DNA from: an uncultured Kineosporia sp. | Lineage (GTDB): Bacteria > Actinomycetota > Actinomycetes > Actinomycetales > Kineosporiaceae | Length of the DNA stretch: 27,614 bases | Assembly: GCA_937859855.1 (NCBI GenBank) | Contig: CALMAR010000268.1 | Coordinates: 1-27,614, forward strand | Direction: 5' to 3' | In this document: positions 15,092-23,130 of the stretch, piece after piece | Layout of the letters: each line of letters opens with the position of its first letter | Position numbering within the stretch: the stretch's first letter is position 1 | Made by a program: the position numbers and the translations under genes | The notes under the pieces: generated by a model | Databases searched by the model: none | Told to the model about the DNA's origin: nothing | The model's input: the letters and a program-made list of their open reading frames with translations, nothing else

Positions 15092-15891
15092 GGGGCAGGC
15101 TCCTTCGTTAGCAGGGTGAGGGGGATGAGGGCGCGCCGGTCAGCCTCCGGAGCGCCGCCGGGTCCGGTACCCGGATCGGACTGACTGGCTTCCGCTCCGG
15201 GGTAGCGGGTGCGCAGCAGGCCGCGGCAGAAGTGGGCGTTGCCCTCGATCGAGATCCGGGTGGAGCGGGCCCGGCGCAGGGCGAGCGGAACCTGCTCCGG
15301 CGGGTAGCCGCGCCCGTCGTGATCGACCATGACCAGGGCGTTGGGGTCACCGGTCAGACCCAACACTGCGCGGCGCCGCAGCAGTGCCTCCGTATCAGGA
15401 CCTGGAGCCAGATCGCGCAGCCGTACCCGGCCCACCGAACCGGCGTCCCGGCCCGGGTCGGTCCGCAGCAGCTGGGTCAGACAGCGTTCCATGGCCGCAG
15501 TATGTGCCTTGCGCTGGAACGTCTTTCGCAGTTCGTCCAGGTCCTGGTCGGCCTCATGGCCGAAGGTGCCGCGGTAACCGGCATCGGCGGCCACGCCTGC
15601 GTTGATCAGGCCTGAATCGTGGTGGTCGTCCAGCTCGACTGTGACCTGTTCCGTCCAATCCAGAGACAGCAGAGCATCTTTGGCGTCCGAGGCCATCAGG
15701 TAAGCAAAGTTGGGCGCGCAGAACGACGTTGGCAGCCGAAGGTGGACGACGATCGTGCTGCCGTCCACCTCCACCGAGCGCACGAAGCCGAGATCGGTGA
15801 TGGGCTCGTCCAGTTCGGGATCCACCACCGTCGCGAGGGATTGGTATGCGGTCTCGACCCGCGTCCCGGATCTGGCCAGAGTGCTCCTCAT
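15088..15891 (-). CDS. DUF59/MIP18-family protein (iron-sulfur assembly-like)
   Basis: A 267-aa protein whose N-terminal ~100 residues form a DUF59 (MIP18/PaaD-like) domain: ETAYQSLATVVDPELDEPITDLGFVRSVEVDG, then VVHLRLPTSFCAPNFAYLMASDAKDAL. The cysteine in the PTSFCAPNF segment is the kind of conserved Cys found in such proteins. The C-terminal part (RKTFQRKAHTAAMERCLTQLL, and ISIEGNAHFCRGLLRTRYPG) is specific to the version found in propane monooxygenase clusters. DUF59 proteins help assemble or insert metal centres; in prm/mim clusters the role is presumed to be maturation of the diiron enzyme. The start is one base after the amidohydrolase stop, and its end overlaps the alcohol dehydrogenase start by 4 bp, so translation is coupled. 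No diiron partner is visible in the window. Confidence 0.85.
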   Translation of the reverse strand: MRSTLARSGTRVETAYQSLATVVDPELDEPITDLGFVRSVEVDGSTIVVHLRLPTSFCAPNFAYLMASDAKDALLSLDWTEQVTVELDDHHDSGLINAGVAADAGYRGTFGHEADQDLDELRKTFQRKAHTAAMERCLTQLLRTDPGRDAGSVGRVRLRDLAPGPDTEALLRRRAVLGLTGDPNALVMVDHDGRGYPPEQVPLALRRARSTRISIEGNAHFCRGLLRTRYPGAEASQSDPGTGPGGAPEADRRALIPLTLLTKEPAP

Positions 15892-15892
15892 C

Positions 15893-16936
15893 TCAGACTC
15901 CAGCCAGATCAGCCTGCTCCGGCTGGCGCGGGCCGGTCGCGGTTTCGCCGGCGTCGGGTAGCTGGAGTTCGGCTGGGACCGGGAGGTCGTAGACCTTGGC
16001 GGCGTTCAGGCCGAGGATTTTCTTCTTCTGCTCGGTGGTGATCGGGGCGTACTCGCTCATGTCCTGGGGGATCTGGAAGTCCACGAACCGCTCGACCAGC
16101 CAGCGGGGAGTCCACAGGGCGTAGTCGGAGGAGAAGAAGATCCGGTCCTCGCCGATCCAGTACAGCAGTTCCCCGATGATCTGCGCGAAGTAGCGGGGGC
16201 GGGTGTGGATGAACGGCATCGCCACGGCCAGGCCGCCGTAGACGTTGGGTTCCTGGGTGGCGATCCAGCAGAAGTCCTCCAGCCGGGGCAGCCCAACGTG
16301 CTCGACCACGAAGTTGAGATCGGTGAAATCAGTGGCCACGTGGTCGACATCGGCCACGTCGAACGCGTCCCGGTCCAGCGGTCGGATGGTGGGGCCCTTG
16401 TGTACGTGGACGTTCTTGATGCCCAGCTCGCGGCAGACCTCCAGATACCGGTAGGCCCAGGGATCGGTGAGCTTGTACCCGCGCGATTCGCCATGCCACT
16501 CGGCTGTGTACAGCTTCACGCCCTTGAGCCCGAACTGCTCGGCGTCGGCTCGCAGCTGGTCCAGCCCCGCCTCGCCGTTGCGGGGATCGAAGTTGTGGTT
16601 GTACGTGAGCTTGTCCGGATGGGCCTTGGCCAAGGCTGACGCCTCATCGGTCTGCCCGAAGCCCCGGTGGTAGAACTCGCCCAGGTACGCGGGCTGGAAG
16701 ATCGCGTGATCGACGTACCCGTCCTCGAACAGGTCGCGCATCAGCCGTTCGCTGCCCTGATACAGGTAATCCTGGTAGGACCAGACCTCGGACTCCGGCG
16801 AGAGGTTGCGGTGGTAGTCGTAGAAGCAGTCGATGAACTGTTTACCGTGGATGTTCCGCTGGTTCTCGGGCCGTGCGTCCCACAGCGCGATGTGAGCGTC
16901 CACGATGAAGAAATCCTCGCCGTCCTTGCTGTACAT
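15893..16936 (-). CDS. Amidohydrolase_2-family metal-dependent hydrolase, prm/mim-cluster type
   Basis: A 347-aa TIM-barrel hydrolase of the amidohydrolase_2 family. It begins DGEDFFIVDAHIALWDARPEN. The usual first metal pair (HxH) is reduced to a single histidine here (His15, with Ala at the second place). Other likely ligands are His177/His179 in NVHVHKGP, His213 in VVEHVG and Asp271 in FFSSDYALW. Homologues occupy the slot directly after mimABCD/prmABCD in propane-oxidising actinobacteria; their reaction is not established. I chose the ATG at 16936, which has GGAGGA seven bases upstream; the open frame extends further but reads as non-coding sequence. It is the first gene of the leftward operon and faces the GAF/Fis-type regulator across a region with GAGACA repeats. 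Confidence 0.88.
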   Translation of the reverse strand: MYSKDGEDFFIVDAHIALWDARPENQRNIHGKQFIDCFYDYHRNLSPESEVWSYQDYLYQGSERLMRDLFEDGYVDHAIFQPAYLGEFYHRGFGQTDEASALAKAHPDKLTYNHNFDPRNGEAGLDQLRADAEQFGLKGVKLYTAEWHGESRGYKLTDPWAYRYLEVCRELGIKNVHVHKGPTIRPLDRDAFDVADVDHVATDFTDLNFVVEHVGLPRLEDFCWIATQEPNVYGGLAVAMPFIHTRPRYFAQIIGELLYWIGEDRIFFSSDYALWTPRWLVERFVDFQIPQDMSEYAPITTEQKKKILGLNAAKVYDLPVPAELQLPDAGETATGPRQPEQADLAGV

Positions 16937-17003
16937 GCTGGGTCCTCCGTCCGGCGTGACGGGCGTCACGGCATGCATCGAACGTAAGACTGTCGTTACA
17001 TAG

Positions 17004-17055
17004 GAGACATAAGGGTTGTGTCTCAATCCGAGACAGGTGACCTCAAGGTGAGACA
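17004..17055. promoter_or_regulatory. Dyad and half-sites for the divergent GAF/Fis regulator
   Basis: A perfect inverted repeat TGTCTC-AATCC-GAGACA lies at 17019-17035. Extra GAGACA half-sites on the same strand lie at 17004-17009 and 17050-17055. The TGTnnC-N5-GnnACA form resembles upstream activating sites of AcoR-type activators (from memory). The region separates the amidohydrolase operon from the regulator gene. Confidence 0.6.
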
Positions 17056-17118
17056 CCCGATCGGGTGGCAGCGCGGACGCTCCCGATGAGCGTGCGATGG
17101 CCGGAAACGGGAGGTCGC

Positions 17119-18594
17119 GTGAGCGAGTCACAGTTGCCGGCCCGGGCGAGACTGCGGGACACCCAGGTGGATGCCCTGTCCGCGCGGCTGCTGGCCTCCT
17201 GGCAGCGCAGTGAGGATTACGGCGTCCCGCTGGAGTCGGTGGAGCCGGTGTTCGCCGGCACGTTCGACGACGAATCACTGTTCTTCCAGTGCGGCAAGGC
17301 AGTGCTCACCGACCTCGCCCACACCCTGGCCAACGAGCCGGTGAGCCTGATGCTGACCGACGCCAACGGCTTGGTACTGAACCGCCTGAGCGGGGACCAG
17401 AGCCTGTTGCGGGCCCTGGACGACGTGCATCTGGCCCCCGGCTTCTCCTACGCGGAGCGCGAGGCCGGTACCAACGGACTGGGGCTGGCCCTGGCCGACC
17501 GGCTGCCCACCATGGTCCGCGCCGACCAGCACTACGCCTTGAGCCTGTGCACGTTCACCTGCGCAGCGGTGCCAGTCCTTGATCCATTGTCCGGCCGGCT
17601 GCAGGGCGCGGTGAATCTGACCACCTGGTCACGCTCGTCCAGTGAGCTGTTGCTGGCGCTGGCCCGGTCGGCCGCCGGAACGATGTCGGCGATGATGCTC
17701 GCTCGCTCGCAGGGGCAGCGACCGCGCCCCGCGCCCCGGGGCGAGGTGTTCAGGGTGGAGACACCGCGGCTCGAACCGGGGGCCGGCACGCTGGACACGC
17801 TCTCCGCCGCCTGGATGGACGCGCGGAGCCTGGCCGAACGGGCGCTGGGCACCGGCCGGGTGGTGGCGGCTCTTGGTGAGTCCGGATCCGGCCGGGCGAC
17901 CCTTCTGGCCCAGGCCGAGCGCAGACTCCGGCCGCGCGACCGGATCCTGGCCGCGAGCGCGCCCGCCCCGCAGGACGTCGAAGTCTGGATGGCGCTGTGG
18001 TCGCCCGAACTGGCCAAGCCGCACACCGGGATCGTGATGTGCGATGTCGACGCGCTGCCGCTGTGGGCGGCCGAGCGGCTCCGGGACCTGGTGGTCCGGG
18101 CCAGATGCACGGCGGCGGACGGCGGCGTGCCCCTGGGCATCACGGCCGAGCGCTTCGAGGACATACCCGCGCCCCTCGTGCCGCTGGTCGGCACGGTGCT
18201 GGAGGTGCCTCCGCTGCGCGAACGACCCAGCGACATCCTCCCGCTGGCTGCCCACATCGGCTTCAGGTTCAGGGGCCGCGAGGTCGTGTTCTCCGGTGCC
18301 GCGCAGCGGGCGCTGCTGGCTCACTCCTGGCCGGGCAACATCGAGGAACTCGTGCGAGTCGTGCGCCACGCTGCGAACCGGGCCGAGGTCGTGGACGTCC
18401 ACCACCTGCCACCGCATCTGCTGTCCCGGCTGACCCACAAGCTCTCCCGGATCGAGACGTTCGAGCGCGACGAGATCGTGCGGATCCTGCTCCGTCCAGG
18501 GGTGTCGATGCGGAAGGCGGCCGAGGAGCTCGGCATGAGCAGGGCCACGCTCTACCGGAAGATCGCGCACTACGAGATCCAGAGTCAGCGATGA
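17119..18594 (+). CDS. GAF and Fis-type HTH activator, AcoR/MimR-like
   Basis: A 491-aa regulator built like AcoR/MimR. It has an N-terminal SWQRSEDYGV segment, a GAF-like sensor domain (about residues 60-170, with LAPGFSYAEREAGTNGLGLAL and CAAVPVLDPLSGRLQGAVNLTTW), a reduced AAA+ region (about 245-410) and a C-terminal Fis-type HTH (VSMRKAAEELGMSRATLYRKI, 462-482). The ATPase is degenerate: the P-loop reads GESGSGRAT without the lysine, Walker B is only DVD, and no GAFTGA loop is present, while WPGNIEEL and PLRERPSDI remain. It should therefore not activate sigma-54, which actinomycetes lack, but act with ordinary RNA polymerase. I prefer GTG 17119, with GGGAGG four bases upstream, over GTG 17065 or ATG 17086. 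It diverges from the amidohydrolase operon, its likely target. Confidence 0.88.
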   Translation: MSESQLPARARLRDTQVDALSARLLASWQRSEDYGVPLESVEPVFAGTFDDESLFFQCGKAVLTDLAHTLANEPVSLMLTDANGLVLNRLSGDQSLLRALDDVHLAPGFSYAEREAGTNGLGLALADRLPTMVRADQHYALSLCTFTCAAVPVLDPLSGRLQGAVNLTTWSRSSSELLLALARSAAGTMSAMMLARSQGQRPRPAPRGEVFRVETPRLEPGAGTLDTLSAAWMDARSLAERALGTGRVVAALGESGSGRATLLAQAERRLRPRDRILAASAPAPQDVEVWMALWSPELAKPHTGIVMCDVDALPLWAAERLRDLVVRARCTAADGGVPLGITAERFEDIPAPLVPLVGTVLEVPPLRERPSDILPLAAHIGFRFRGREVVFSGAAQRALLAHSWPGNIEELVRVVRHAANRAEVVDVHHLPPHLLSRLTHKLSRIETFERDEIVRILLRPGVSMRKAAEELGMSRATLYRKIAHYEIQSQR

Positions 18595-18651
18595 CGGGGC
18601 CGGCGGCGAGCCGGGTGGTCGCCGCGAAGTCAGTCCAGGAAGTCTGATCCC

Positions 18652-19122
18652 ATGCCGGCGTTGAAGTTTGAGGCGGTCGCGGCGTCCGGAGGCCGGGGCC
18701 GCCTGATGATCCCGATCCCATTCGACCCCGATCAGGTCTGGGGCATCAAGCCACGCCACCATGTCGCCGGCACCGTGAGCGGCATGCGAGTGCGAGCCGT
18801 GATTGAGCGCGCAGGCGACGGTCTTGGTTTCGTCCTGGGGCCCGCCTGGCGCCGGGACTGCGGAATTGACGTGGGTGACCGAGTCACCGTTGAGATCGCA
18901 CCTGAAGGTCCGCAGCGCGACGATCTCCCTGCTGACCTGGCTGCGGCCCTGGAAGCCAGCCCAGCCGCTGGCCAGTTCTTCGACTCCCTTGCCCAGTTCT
19001 ATCGCAAGGAATTTCTGACCTGGATCGACTCCACGCGACGCAGTCCTGAACTGCGCGCCCAGAGGATCTCGGTGGTTGTCCAGCTCCTCGGCGACGGCAG
19101 GAAAACCAGGCCGAGGCCGTAG
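18652..19122 (+). CDS. YdeI/OmpD-associated family protein with DUF1905 domain
   Basis: A 156-aa cytosolic protein. The first ~90 residues form a DUF1905 domain (RLMIPIPFDPDQVWG, then HHVAGTVSGMRVRAVIERAGDGLGFVLGPAWRRDCGIDVGDRVTVEIAPEGPQ). The C-terminal ~60 residues match the YdeI/OmdA-type helical domain (DLAAALEASPAAGQFFDSLAQFYRKEFLTWIDSTRRSPELRAQRI). The family has no firm biochemical function. It stands alone between the GAF/Fis regulator (57 bp upstream, same strand) and the convergent vanS gene (75 bp downstream). Nothing connects it to glycopeptide resistance beyond its position. Confidence 0.85.
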   Translation: MPALKFEAVAASGGRGRLMIPIPFDPDQVWGIKPRHHVAGTVSGMRVRAVIERAGDGLGFVLGPAWRRDCGIDVGDRVTVEIAPEGPQRDDLPADLAAALEASPAAGQFFDSLAQFYRKEFLTWIDSTRRSPELRAQRISVVVQLLGDGRKTRPRP

Positions 19123-19126
19123 ATCT

Positions 19127-19139
19127 GGGCGGATCGCCC
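19127..19139. terminator. Short hairpin between YdeI-like and vanS genes
   Basis: GGGCG-GAT-CGCCC lies in the 75-bp gap between convergent genes. The stem is only 5 bp with a 3-base loop and there is no T-tract, so this is a weak candidate. Confidence 0.25.
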
Positions 19140-19197
19140 GACCCTCCAGTGACCGTGGCCTGCGCCACCCGCGCTGCCATCGGAGTACTGATCAGAC

Positions 19198-20272
19198 TCA
19201 TCGGCCAGTGTGCGGTGCCATGGCAGGCAGTTGCACCCTGACACACAGCCCGCCTTTGATCCCCGGGGTGAGGGTGAGGGTGCCGTCGTGGGCCTCGGCG
19301 ATGCTCTTGACGATGGCGAGGCCGAGGCCGACCCCCGCGCGGCCGGTCCGAACGCGCCTGGAGCCGCGCTGAAACGGCTCGGCCAGCGTGGAAACCAGCT
19401 GCGGGGACAGCTTCTCGCCGGTGTTCTCCACGGTGAGCAGCCCGCTCCGGGCCAGGGCGCTGGTGGTGACGCGCACGGTTCCCGCTGCAGGCAGGTTGTG
19501 GACGATCGCGTTGTGCACAAGATTCGTCGTCATCTGCAGCAGGAGCGCGGGTGAACCGACGGCGGGGGTCGGATCGGCGGATGTTTCGATGCTGACGCCG
19601 TGCTTTTCCGCGAAGGGCAGGAGCGTCTCGGTGGCTTCCTCGGCGATGAGCGACAGGTCCACGGGTTCTCGCACGAAGGACCGCTGGCCGGCCCGGCTGA
19701 GCATGAGCAGTGCTTCGGTCAGATCGATCGCCCGGGTGTTGACGAAGTGCAGGCGGTCGACGAGTTCGTCGTCGCCGCGGCTGGGATCGTTGCGGGCGAC
19801 GTCGAGCAGGGTCTGCGTGATCGCCAGCGGGGTGCGCAGTTCGTGGGAGGCGTTGGCAGCGAATCGGCGCTGTTCGGCGAGGTGCGCCTCCAGCTGCGCG
19901 AGCATGGTGTCGAAGGCGTCAGCGAGTTCGCGGAACTCATCACGGCGGCCCGGTAGCCGGATGCGGTGGGCCAGCGATCCGGTCGCGGCGGTGCGGGTGG
20001 CGTTGGTGATGTGAGCCAGGGGGGCGAGCATCCGGCCGGCCAGCAGCCACCCTCCGGCCAGACCGAACGCGAGCAGGAACGCCAGCACGGTGGCCGCGGC
20101 CGGAGCGAAATCACGCAGGACGGAGTAGCCGTAGCCGGGCTCGAAGATCAGTCCGACATGCCTGCCGCGGGTCAGGAACACCCACCCGGCCGCGAGTAGC
20201 AGGACGCCGGCGAGCACGAGGAAACCGGCGTAGCTCAGGGTGAGTTTGAGGCGAACGCTCAGGCCCGGGGGT

Positions 20273-20280
<8 letters not shown>
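19198..20280 (-). CDS. vanS: VanS, vancomycin-resistance sensor histidine kinase
   Basis: A 360-aa membrane sensor kinase that phosphorylates VanR when glycopeptide is present. TM1 is about residues 13-36 and TM2 about 62-84, enclosing an extracytoplasmic loop of only ~25 residues. A HAMP-type linker (GRMLAPLAHITNATRTAATGSLAHRI) follows, then HisKA with His146 in ANASHELRTPLAI, and an HATPase domain with N-box NLVHNAIVHN (253-262), ENTGE and GVGLGLAIVKSIAEAH. The start is a GTG at 20280 overlapping the vanR stop by 8 bp; the longer open frame upstream is a shadow of vanR. The sequence fits actinomycete VanS, where vancomycin itself is thought to be the effector. Whether teicoplanin also induces cannot be told. 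Confidence 0.95.
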
Positions 20281-20968
<688 letters not shown>

Positions 20969-20974
20969 CCGCCG

Positions 20975-21042
20975 ATGCTACGAGCAGCCCCATATCGCCG
21001 GCATATCGAAAACCACATACGTGCTGGCAACACCGGGTTGCC
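20975..21042. promoter_or_regulatory. vanR-vanH divergent control region with CATATCG direct repeat
   Basis: The 87-bp gap between vanR and vanH contains the direct repeat CATATCG-N4-CATATCG (20991-21008, 11-bp period), the geometry expected for tandem OmpR-family monomers. Leftward, TAGCAT (20975-20980) is a -10-like box six bases before the vanR GTG. Rightward, the repeat lies just upstream of CATACG (21015-21020), a possible vanH -10. A separate perfect dyad GGCAAC-ACCGG-GTTGCC (21026-21042) lies in the vanH leader or early promoter. Assignment to VanR is inference. Confidence 0.6.
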
Positions 21043-21055
21043 TTGACTGGGAAGC

Positions 21056-22093
21056 ATGAACTCGCACGGCTCAGCACGAACGGCGGCCTGCCGTACCCAA
21101 TCGAGGGCGGCGTCATCCGTCCTGTCCCCGGCACCAACGGGAATCACGATATATGGATGTGGCCCAGACGAAGCTGTCCTGTTTCAGGAGATGGCCCCTC
21201 ACTTCGGCGTGCTCCCGACGATCACAGAGTCAGCGGTATCGGAAAGCAATATCAAGCTGGCTTCCGGGAACCGATGCATCAGCGTCAGCCACAGGACTGA
21301 AGTCGGAAGCCGCATCCTTCACGCCCTAGCCCGGGCCGGTGTGCGGTACATATCCACCCGGAGCATTGGCTCCAACCATATCGACACGGAATATGCCAAG
21401 GCGGCCGGCCTTACCGTCGGTAATGTCGCCTATTCACCCGACAGTGTGGCTGACTTCACGTTGATGTTGATGTTGATGGTGGTGCGGCATGCGAAGGCCA
21501 TCATCCGCCGAGCCGATACGCACGACTACCGATTGAGCGACGTACGCGGCCGAGAACTGCGCGACCTCACGGTCGGAGTGATCGGAACGGGACGCATAGG
21601 TGCGGCCGTCGTGGCCAGGCTGCGTGGTTTCGGTGGCCGCGTCCTGGCCTACGACACTTCCGCCAAGATCCCGGCCGAATACGTATCGCTCGGCGAATTG
21701 CTCCAGCAGAGCGACATCGTCACGCTCCACATTCCCCTCACCCCGGACACGCACCATCTTCTGGATCGCCGGCGTCTTGCGCAGATGAAACATGGTGCGG
21801 TCATTGTCAATACCGGGCGCGGTTCACTCCTTGACACCGAGGCCCTCGTTGCAGCGCTGGAGAGTGGCAGGTTAGCTGGCGCGGCGCTGGATGTCCTCGA
21901 AGGAGAAGAAGGAATCTTTTACGCCGATCTCAGAAATAAGCCCATTGAAAGTGAGGCACTGTTGCGGCTGCAACAACTTCCGAATGTGTTCATCAGCCCG
22001 CACATCGCCTATTACACGGACCACGCACTGCGGGACACCATCGAGAACAGTCTTGTCAACTGCTTGAACTTTGAAAGCGGGGACGTGGTATGA
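21056..22093 (+). CDS. vanH: VanH, D-lactate dehydrogenase for glycopeptide resistance
   Basis: A 345-aa D-2-hydroxyacid dehydrogenase that reduces pyruvate to D-lactate for VanA. The core begins GITIYGCGPDEA at residue 29 and shows VanH-specific stretches (CISVSH, YISTRSIGSNHID, VGNVAYSPDSVADFTLMLMLM). The NAD loop is GVIGTGRIG (174-182). The catalytic residues are Arg255 (NTGRG), Glu284 (LEGEEGIFY) and His316 (SPHIAYYT). About 28 residues precede the position where enterococcal VanH begins; no later start codon offers itself before the core, so I keep the ATG at 21056, though its ribosome-binding site is poor (GGGAAG two bases away). The stop overlaps the vanA start (ATGA). Parts are AT-rich against the surroundings, for example 26 of 60 G+C at 21901-21960. 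Confidence 0.96.
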   Translation: MNSHGSARTAACRTQSRAASSVLSPAPTGITIYGCGPDEAVLFQEMAPHFGVLPTITESAVSESNIKLASGNRCISVSHRTEVGSRILHALARAGVRYISTRSIGSNHIDTEYAKAAGLTVGNVAYSPDSVADFTLMLMLMVVRHAKAIIRRADTHDYRLSDVRGRELRDLTVGVIGTGRIGAAVVARLRGFGGRVLAYDTSAKIPAEYVSLGELLQQSDIVTLHIPLTPDTHHLLDRRRLAQMKHGAVIVNTGRGSLLDTEALVAALESGRLAGAALDVLEGEEGIFYADLRNKPIESEALLRLQQLPNVFISPHIAYYTDHALRDTIENSLVNCLNFESGDVV

Positions 22094-23130
22094 GTCGCTT
22101 GAGAATTGGAATTCTGTTCGGCGGAAGGTCCGAGGAGCATCCGATCTCCCTCAAATCTGCGCGGGAAGTCGCGAAGAACCTCGACCCGGGGAAGTATGAG
22201 CCGATCTGGATCGGCATAACGGAGTGTGGGGCCTGGAGGTTGTGTGCAGACCCCAGCGCAGATTGGAAGAACAGTGAGGGCCGGCCGGCCATGTTGTCCC
22301 CTGACCGCAGCGTCCACGGGCTGCTTGTCCTGGAACAGGGGCAATACGAAGTTATCGGCCTGGATGTCGTACTGCCCGTCCTGCACGGCAAGTTCGGTGA
22401 GGATGGTGCGATCCAGGGCCTCTTGGAGCTGTCCGGTATCCCCTACGCTGGCTGCGACGTCCAGAGCTCTGCTCTGTGCATGGACAAGTCGCTGGCCTAT
22501 CTCGTGGCCAGAAGTGCAGGAATCGCGACTCCGGACTTCTGGGCCTTTCTGGCGAACGAGAAACCTGATCCGGCCCAGTTCAGCTATCCGGTCTTCGTCA
22601 AGCCGGCCCGCTCCGGATCATCTTTCGGAGTCAGCAAGGTGCCGGGCGAAGATGAACTGCAGAGCGCCATGGAGGCGGCGAGGCGGTATGACTCGAAGGT
22701 CTTGATTGAAGAGGCGGTGACCGGCAGCGAGGTTGGCTGCGCCATCCTGGGCAACGACCTGGACCTGGTCGCAGGCGAAGTGGATCGAATTGCCTTGTCC
22801 CATGGCTTCTTCAGAATCCACCAGGAGACTGAACCGGAGAGCGGTTCGGAAAACTCGGCCGCGATCGTGCCCGCGGACATCCCGGGCGAGTCGCGCCTCC
22901 TCGCTCAGCAAACAGCGAAGCACATATATCGCGTTCTAGGATGCCGCGGGCTGGCCCGGGTCGACATGTTTCTCAGGCCGGACGGAACAATGGTCCTCAA
23001 CGAAGTCAACACGCTGCCTGGTCTGACCTCGTACAGCCGTTACCCCCGGATGATGCAGGCCGCGGGCTTGCCCCTGGCCGACGTGATCGACCGGATCGTT
23101 TCGCTGGCACTGACCGGAAAGCTGCCATGA
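22090..23130 (+). CDS. vanA: VanA-type D-alanine--D-lactate ligase
   Basis: A 346-aa ATP-grasp ligase joining D-Ala to D-Lac; the depsipeptide replaces D-Ala-D-Ala in peptidoglycan precursors and lowers vancomycin affinity. The N-terminal motif is ILFGGRSEEHPISLKSAREV. The ATP-binding segment KPARSGSSFGVSKV spans 171-184, and the metal/substrate motif is ARVDMFL with NEVNTLPGLTSYSRYPRMM (304-322). His244 in FRIHQETEPE is the omega-loop residue of VanA-type ligases that favours D-lactate; D-Ala-D-Ala ligases have Tyr there. This supports D-Lac rather than D-Ser specificity, as does the companion vanH. It overlaps vanH and vanX by 4 bp each (ATGA), so the three are translationally coupled. Actinomycete and enterococcal VanA/VanB ligases are close; host origin is likelier here because no transposon genes flank it. 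Confidence 0.96.
   Translation: MSRLRIGILFGGRSEEHPISLKSAREVAKNLDPGKYEPIWIGITECGAWRLCADPSADWKNSEGRPAMLSPDRSVHGLLVLEQGQYEVIGLDVVLPVLHGKFGEDGAIQGLLELSGIPYAGCDVQSSALCMDKSLAYLVARSAGIATPDFWAFLANEKPDPAQFSYPVFVKPARSGSSFGVSKVPGEDELQSAMEAARRYDSKVLIEEAVTGSEVGCAILGNDLDLVAGEVDRIALSHGFFRIHQETEPESGSENSAAIVPADIPGESRLLAQQTAKHIYRVLGCRGLARVDMFLRPDGTMVLNEVNTLPGLTSYSRYPRMMQAAGLPLADVIDRIVSLALTGKLP

Noticed and set aside
17119..18594. Calling the GAF/Fis protein a sigma-54-dependent enhancer-binding protein
   Set aside because: The P-loop lacks lysine, Walker B is incomplete and no GAFTGA loop is present; no -12/-24 promoter (GG-N10-GC with context) was recognised in front of the operon.
17629..18762. 377-codon reverse open frame
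   Set aside because: It is antisense to the GAF/Fis regulator and YdeI-like genes and has no motif.
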